Below are positions 9,701 to 15,700 of a stretch of 18,713 nt of DNA, one piece after another. The number at the start of each line of letters is the position of its first letter. Within the stretch, counting starts at the first letter, position 1. The position numbers and the translations under genes are program-made. The stretch is from Acanthaster planci (Eukaryota > Echinodermata > Asteroidea > Valvatida > Acanthasteridae): NCBI RefSeq assembly GCF_001949145.1, contig NW_019091661.1:207847-226559 (forward strand), read 5' to 3'. Below the pieces are notes generated by a model, which was not told the DNA's origin, did not search any database, and worked only from the letters and a program-made list of their open reading frames with translations.

Positions 9701-12700
9701 CAAATAACTGTAGACCAGTGGTCTAATCCTACTGCTCAGTAATTGGATTTCCTGAAGTCAGTTTTGGGCAATACAATAGCAGCAGGGCCTGTGGCACACA
9801 GTCCAACTTTTGCCCCAACAAACTGATGGAGGGAGACGTATTCAAAGAACTGTCAAGGCTAAAACTCCCACTGAGCATTGGGTTTGTACAATCGCTTGTA
9901 AGCCATTCATAAAGTTATCTGGGGCATTAGCGTTGTTGGCTCGATTCTCCGCACACCGAAGTAGATATTTCACTATGGAAGGAAACCGAACTTGAATAAT
10001 GGCCACAGAATAAGGAAAGCGAAATGTTTATTTTACAGTGGGGTAAAATGGATAAGGAGGTCATGATTGTGAAGGTTAGTTGGAGGGAAAAAATTGCAAA
10101 AGTGGCAAGAAAATTCAATCACAGTGCAAAAGGGCAAATCTAACAAGCCCATTTGCCCATTGAAAAAGATTAAAAAGGAAATTCACCTAAACTGGACAAG
10201 CAAGAAATAAACAAGTCGGTCCCGCAAAGTGCATACCTAAAGTGCTTACCCAAAGTGCTTACCTAAAGTGCTTACCTAAAGTGCTTACCTAAAGTGCTTA
10301 CCTAAAGTGAGTGACCTGAAATACACAACTTAAAAGTCCAAAGCTCCAACATTTAAATCCAAGCACAATCCTGGCCAGTACTAGCTCACTGACATTCACT
10401 GTCACAGTCCAAGATAGAAACTGATGTTCATGGAACTGATCCCCTCCCCACACACCTTTCTTTTCCGTTCCATGAAATTTGTATAAAATGCATCACTTGT
10501 TTGTCATCCAGACTCATGATGCAAGGTTTATTTTTGATTTGGTCAGTAGGATTCAATGTAACGGTGCTGCATTCACACTGTGCCACCTCCAACCTGCACT
10601 CTTATTACTACGCCCACTACGCAAACCTTCAAATCATAAACTTGTCTTAGCAATCTATGAAGCCGGGCTCCATTTCAGAATTCCCCGATAAAACACTTTC
10701 AAAAACTTTGAAAGGTAGAGTCAGCTACCAATAACTGGTCTCGTGATATAACACTAATTCCTGACATCAGCTTTATGCTATTCGGCTGTCCAATTTTGAC
10801 GCACAACCCCTTAACCTCCTCGGCATCATCAGTGCCCCCGTGTCTGCCTTCCTCTCTCAGATTCTGCTGGTGGCCATGTTCATCGCGCTGATCATCAAGA
10901 GCCCCAACGCTGACGAGGAGGAGGGAGATGTGGAAGAAGATGAGGAGGACAAGGAGCTGGGCAAGGACGAGATGTGGCTGCATGACTTTTGTAGGTGCAT
11001 CCATGGGTGACCTCAGTAATGTCGTTTAACATTCATTCACAGCTTTTCATTTATTTTTCATTTTGTTTTTTTGTAACTGAGGTGCACATGCATATGGCAA
11101 AGCCATTGCTCGAGACTTTTCCCTCCGAGCGGAACAAAAGAGGGCGTGTTTTTTTGGTACTCACCGCATAGGAACATACACTTGCGCACCATCAGGCATA
11201 TATGTGTGTTTGACGCGGAGCACACAGAGTACGCCTAACTAATTTACGCCGGCATGTATGGTCTTTGCAGACATGCAGAACACGCGCAAGAATCCGCCTG
11301 TAACCACCTGTCTTTCTTTTCGCCGATTGGGGGTGCACTTCAGCTTGGGGCAGATATACCAGAAAGCGTTGAAATACCAGAAATGCAGCGATTTCCAGTT
11401 CAGTTTAAAGGAATGCTTGCTACCCTTGAGAGCGTTGTGAGACTTGCTCCTTCCTTTTGAAGTCAAATGAAAAAATGTTCCAAGTTGATGGATCCAATTC
11501 AGTGCTTAATTTATGATTGTCCCAAAACCAGACACAAATACTTGTTTACATAATGCCTGCCCATGTTCAGCTGCTTGAAATGGATCCTACTTAAATTGTT
11601 CAACTGGCTAAAGACTGGTAACATAACTCTAGTCTTAACAGTATGTATGTTTAAACGTGTAAAGTTCTTGGCAAGATTTTACAAGGGCCAAGCATAATAA
11701 CAGCTGTGCTTCCTATTACATTGAAAAAAAAAATAGGTTGGGTAGGTGAGTAGTATCTTCATTTTCTTCTAAAGTTTTTGGGTCAAAAATTTTAGGGTGA
11801 GGAATTTTTTCTTTTGTTAATTAAAAAGTGATTTTGATGGTCTGTATTCCATCCACGGTTTTTTTTGGCAGATTTGTAACTTGAGGATTGGTCTTGTCAA
11901 AGATTGTAGGCTATCCAAGTTAGAGCCTCATCGGACAATTAAACATTTGTGTTACATTGACATTTTGATAAGTTAATGTCCAAAAAATTGTTTGAAAGCT
12001 CATACAAACGATGCACGTAACTTTGCATGCCCCATGTCAGTTGTCATGAAACCTTCTATCAGTGAAAGCCAAAACGTACTAACCTAAACCTTATTTCAAG
12101 GCGTAAATTCACAGTGAAATGTGTGCTACTGTGAGTTAGAGTGGAGATTTTTAGTCACTACTTTCGCTCACGCAAGAACGGCTGTAATGAGTCTCACCTA
12201 CGCATATATGAATATTGATGTTTCATTGGCAGCTAATCACAACACAATGACCAGATGGTCCCAGGATGCTGTTCACACACAAGGCTTGCGCTTTGAACAC
12301 AGATACATGTACATATCACTGTACACGTACTGTACATATGCAAGCACAGTAGATTCAGTCGCTGCGTTAGGGAGCTCCATTACTGTTCGGTGTCCGAACA
12401 AGGACGTGCAAAGTCTGACCTGGCCGTTGTGTTGCTTTGGTAGAAAAAGAAATAACGGAAAAATAGGCACTGATAGGCAAGGAAGAAAAATTAGGAAAAT
12501 ATAGCCTGTTGATGGCAAAACAGTGGAAAATGGAATTTGGCATACTCATCAAAAAAGTGGGGATTTCACACCCCTGAAATAAGCGTGAGGGTTGGCAAGA
12601 GTATTCTTAATTTTTATTTCTTTTCAATAAAAAGGTTTAGGGTCAGGGCGATTTGCTAGCTTGGGGCAGGTAACCAGAAGCACAACTGTTATTTTGTTTG

Positions 12701-15700
12701 GCCTAATAAGATGCGGTGTGTTGTACAAAAGAAACTATTATCATAAGTTCTAAAAATGTTGTAGATCATCACAAGACCACCACAGGATCGACCAACACTA
12801 GACCTCCAGTCTGAATTCAGGTCATACTTGCTACATACATATTCAAATGAAATGCAATGACAGCATTCATTAATGCCATTACCCTGTTACTTGTGACTGG
12901 TCTCGTGCCGGGTCTTGTTCAAGGTCTCGTGGTAGTCTCAACTACAACACCAGATTCTAAGTTACATGTATTTGACTGGCATGTGAGTTACAGACTGTTT
13001 CATTGAAGTTGGCTGCTGCTTATTCCCAACCTCGCTCGACCTTCCCAACTCTCACACAGCTTCCCCGACCCAGCGTAAGATCGCCTACAAGCCCCCGGAT
13101 CCGGCCGACCTAGAGCGCATCCGTGAGCAGCGCATGAAGGAGCTGAAGATGTACAACATCCTGCGGGAGATCGCCTTCTACATCGTCTTCCTCTGGACGC
13201 TGATGGTCTTCAGCTACAGCAACGTCGACCCCTTCGCCTTCTACATGAAGGACCAGTTTGTCAACACGCTGAACAACGGAGATGGTATCAACACATTCAA
13301 CAAGGTCAGTCACTGTGGTGCAACTACAGGGGGGAGGGGGACATGGGGGTACATGCCCCTCCCCTGCAGTGTAAAGCTGGGTCCCCTTGGGTGCTACCCC
13401 CTCTAAAAATCCTGAAATGTAAACACATATAAACAGACTGCAGTCCATTACATTTAGTGTCCCCTTGAAAAAACCCTATTTCCGCTACTGGTCAATCTGT
13501 ACAAATTCTTAATGAGATTGGGTGAAAATTTATTAGAATTTCTTCCAGTCAAACAATTCTCCTTGCCAAATAGTACTGCCACCTTTGTCTTTGATTGATG
13601 AAAAAAAATCCATTTTGCCCCCTCCCTGAACCAAGACCTGGATATGCCATTAAGCAACATTAGTTCCAGATTATTATCGGCTTAAATGTAATCACATTCA
13701 AGAACGTAAGACAGCAATTGCATAGCGATGGAATAGACTGAAACTGCTCTTGTATCCACCCCAACAAAAACAGAGGGAAAGAAAAGGCATACAGGAAAAT
13801 CGCATTTAAGGCTGGTTCACACTTCAGGCAAATGCTAAATCAAAGTGAATACGATCCCACCAAATATTTCCAGTGACATTGGCTTGAGTTGAAATGTGTT
13901 CAACTTTTGCGAATTTGCAGCATGAACATGTGATCTGATGTCGCAAGTTTGTGTTGGCCATCGTGCCAAGTATTAAATCGGCCTTTATACTCTTTCAATG
14001 TGAATTTATAAATACATACACCACTAACATCAAGCCAGGTTTTCACACTATGTCAAAAAAGCCCATCTCAACCTATTCATATTTATTTAGCACACATTAA
14101 CTTTCAACTGGGTGCTATACTGCCACCCTAATGGCATTTATTAAGCTCCCTCAAAAATGATGATGAAAATGAAACAGTCTGTGTATGATGCGGTGGCAGG
14201 TCAGTGGAATCAAACATTTCTGGAGGTGGGTAGACACTGGTCTGGTTCCCAACCTCTATGCTGACAGGTGGTACAACGGTAAGGTGGATCCCCACCAGGC
14301 CGGCTTCTTTGGCGACCGTCAGTCCTTCATCCTGGGCAAAGTGGTGATGAGGCAGCTCCGGATTAAGCCAGGTGAGGCGACTGCTGGAATCTGAGGAGCT
14401 AGGTAGCTCCACTGGTAGATCTAGATGGGCTAAGGAGGAGTGATGGTATCCCTAAATGGAGCAGTATTTTTTAGGGGGTGGGTGTTTTGGAAGACGAGGG
14501 AAAGGAAATTTTTGAAACTAATTCATTTCCCTTCTTCCAAATGTGCACAAAAACACAAGATTTCACTTCACCCCTCAGAATGAGCAAGAAAATTTCCAGA
14601 TCTTTTGGCTCTTATAAAAACAAACATTTGGTAGTAGATCTGCCCATGTATGGCTCTGAAAATGAACATAATTTTTCACATAGTCTGGCAAAAGGAGGCA
14701 GAGTTGGGCAGAGCTTCTGCACCACAAAATGATGCATTGATGAGATGGTGAGAAAATTGATATCACTTCTATTCCCGATGCTGTTGGGGTAAAACTTTTT
14801 TTTTCTCCCATGCTTAAACCTTGAACTCATGAGTTGTAAACTTTTGTTGTTTCGACTTCTGGCTTCAAACTGCATGTAGGGTTGCTCTATGAAAATCCCA
14901 TGTGACATAGGTTTTCAAGAAACCTCTCCCTCATGGTAGATAATCATAACTGCATGTCACTTTTCCCCCTACATTTAGCAGGAAAGTTTATATAAAGGCA
15001 CCTTTCCATGTGCACGTCAGCATCATTCCCCAGGACGTTTCTGACAGCCGAATGCAATGCACACGTATGTTATGTTAATAGAGTCAATTTTGTGTCCATG
15101 AATGTGAAACGCATAAATGCATTGTGTCCACTGACAATGCTCCCAAAAGACGTACATATGGAAAGGCACCGTAACTGTAAGCATGCCCATGAAGTTCGTG
15201 TCGCTGGGCTGTTTTCATGCAGGTTCCCAAAGACTGTTATTTGTTTGCTTGGAATGTCTTTAGCTGTGGAAGTAGAGTCTAAATCAAAACATAACCATTA
15301 CTTGAGCAGGGTGGAGATATAATGAAACTGTTTCTGTAGGTCTTTGTGACGTCCATGAGAGCTTTGAGGAGATTGTTCCTGAATGTAATGAGGAATACAG
15401 TCTCTTCAATGAGGACACAGCTGATTACGGGAGAGCCTGGCAAACAGTGAACGATTCAGATGAGACAGCTGAAAGTTATCGGTATATTCCAGCCAGCGAG
15501 CTGGAGGGCTACCCATTCCTGGGGAAGCATGCACTGTATGGTGGAGGTGGTTACGTGGTGGTTGTGGACGGCTCCCAGCATGAGATGCGCCAGATGTTCC
15601 GCCGACTGTACAACGAGACGTGGATCGACCGCTACACTCGGGCAGTCTTCATTGAGTTCTCCTGCTATAACCCGCACGTCAACCTCTTCGCCGTGGTCTG

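Larger units (their letters stand above)
7869..10860 (+). other. Intron 9 (2,992 bp, largest)
   Basis: GTGAGG...CTCTCAG boundaries, phase 0. It interrupts TM5; the flanking residues TQPIK and ILLVA are contiguous in the family, so no coding exon is needed between them. It contains the palindromic element at 8469-8643, a short palindrome TAGACCAGTGGTCTA at 9711-9725, and the 13-bp tandem array at 10226-10317. No convincing gene on either strand. Confidence 0.9.

Noticed and set aside
10991-10996. Alternative exon 10 donor at TAG|GTGCAT (10996)
   Set aside because: It would enter exon 11 in a frame that meets a stop within a few codons, whereas the donor after 10990 restores a serine codon and the family sequence.
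11239-11466. Overlapping open frames on both strands in intron 10
   Set aside because: About 70 codons each, neither with a recognisable domain; both directions open at once suggests composition, not coding.
12121-12504. 127-codon plus-strand open frame in intron 10
   Set aside because: AT-rich codons unlike the real exons, no protein features, and TM5-S1 continuity of the family needs no extra exon here.
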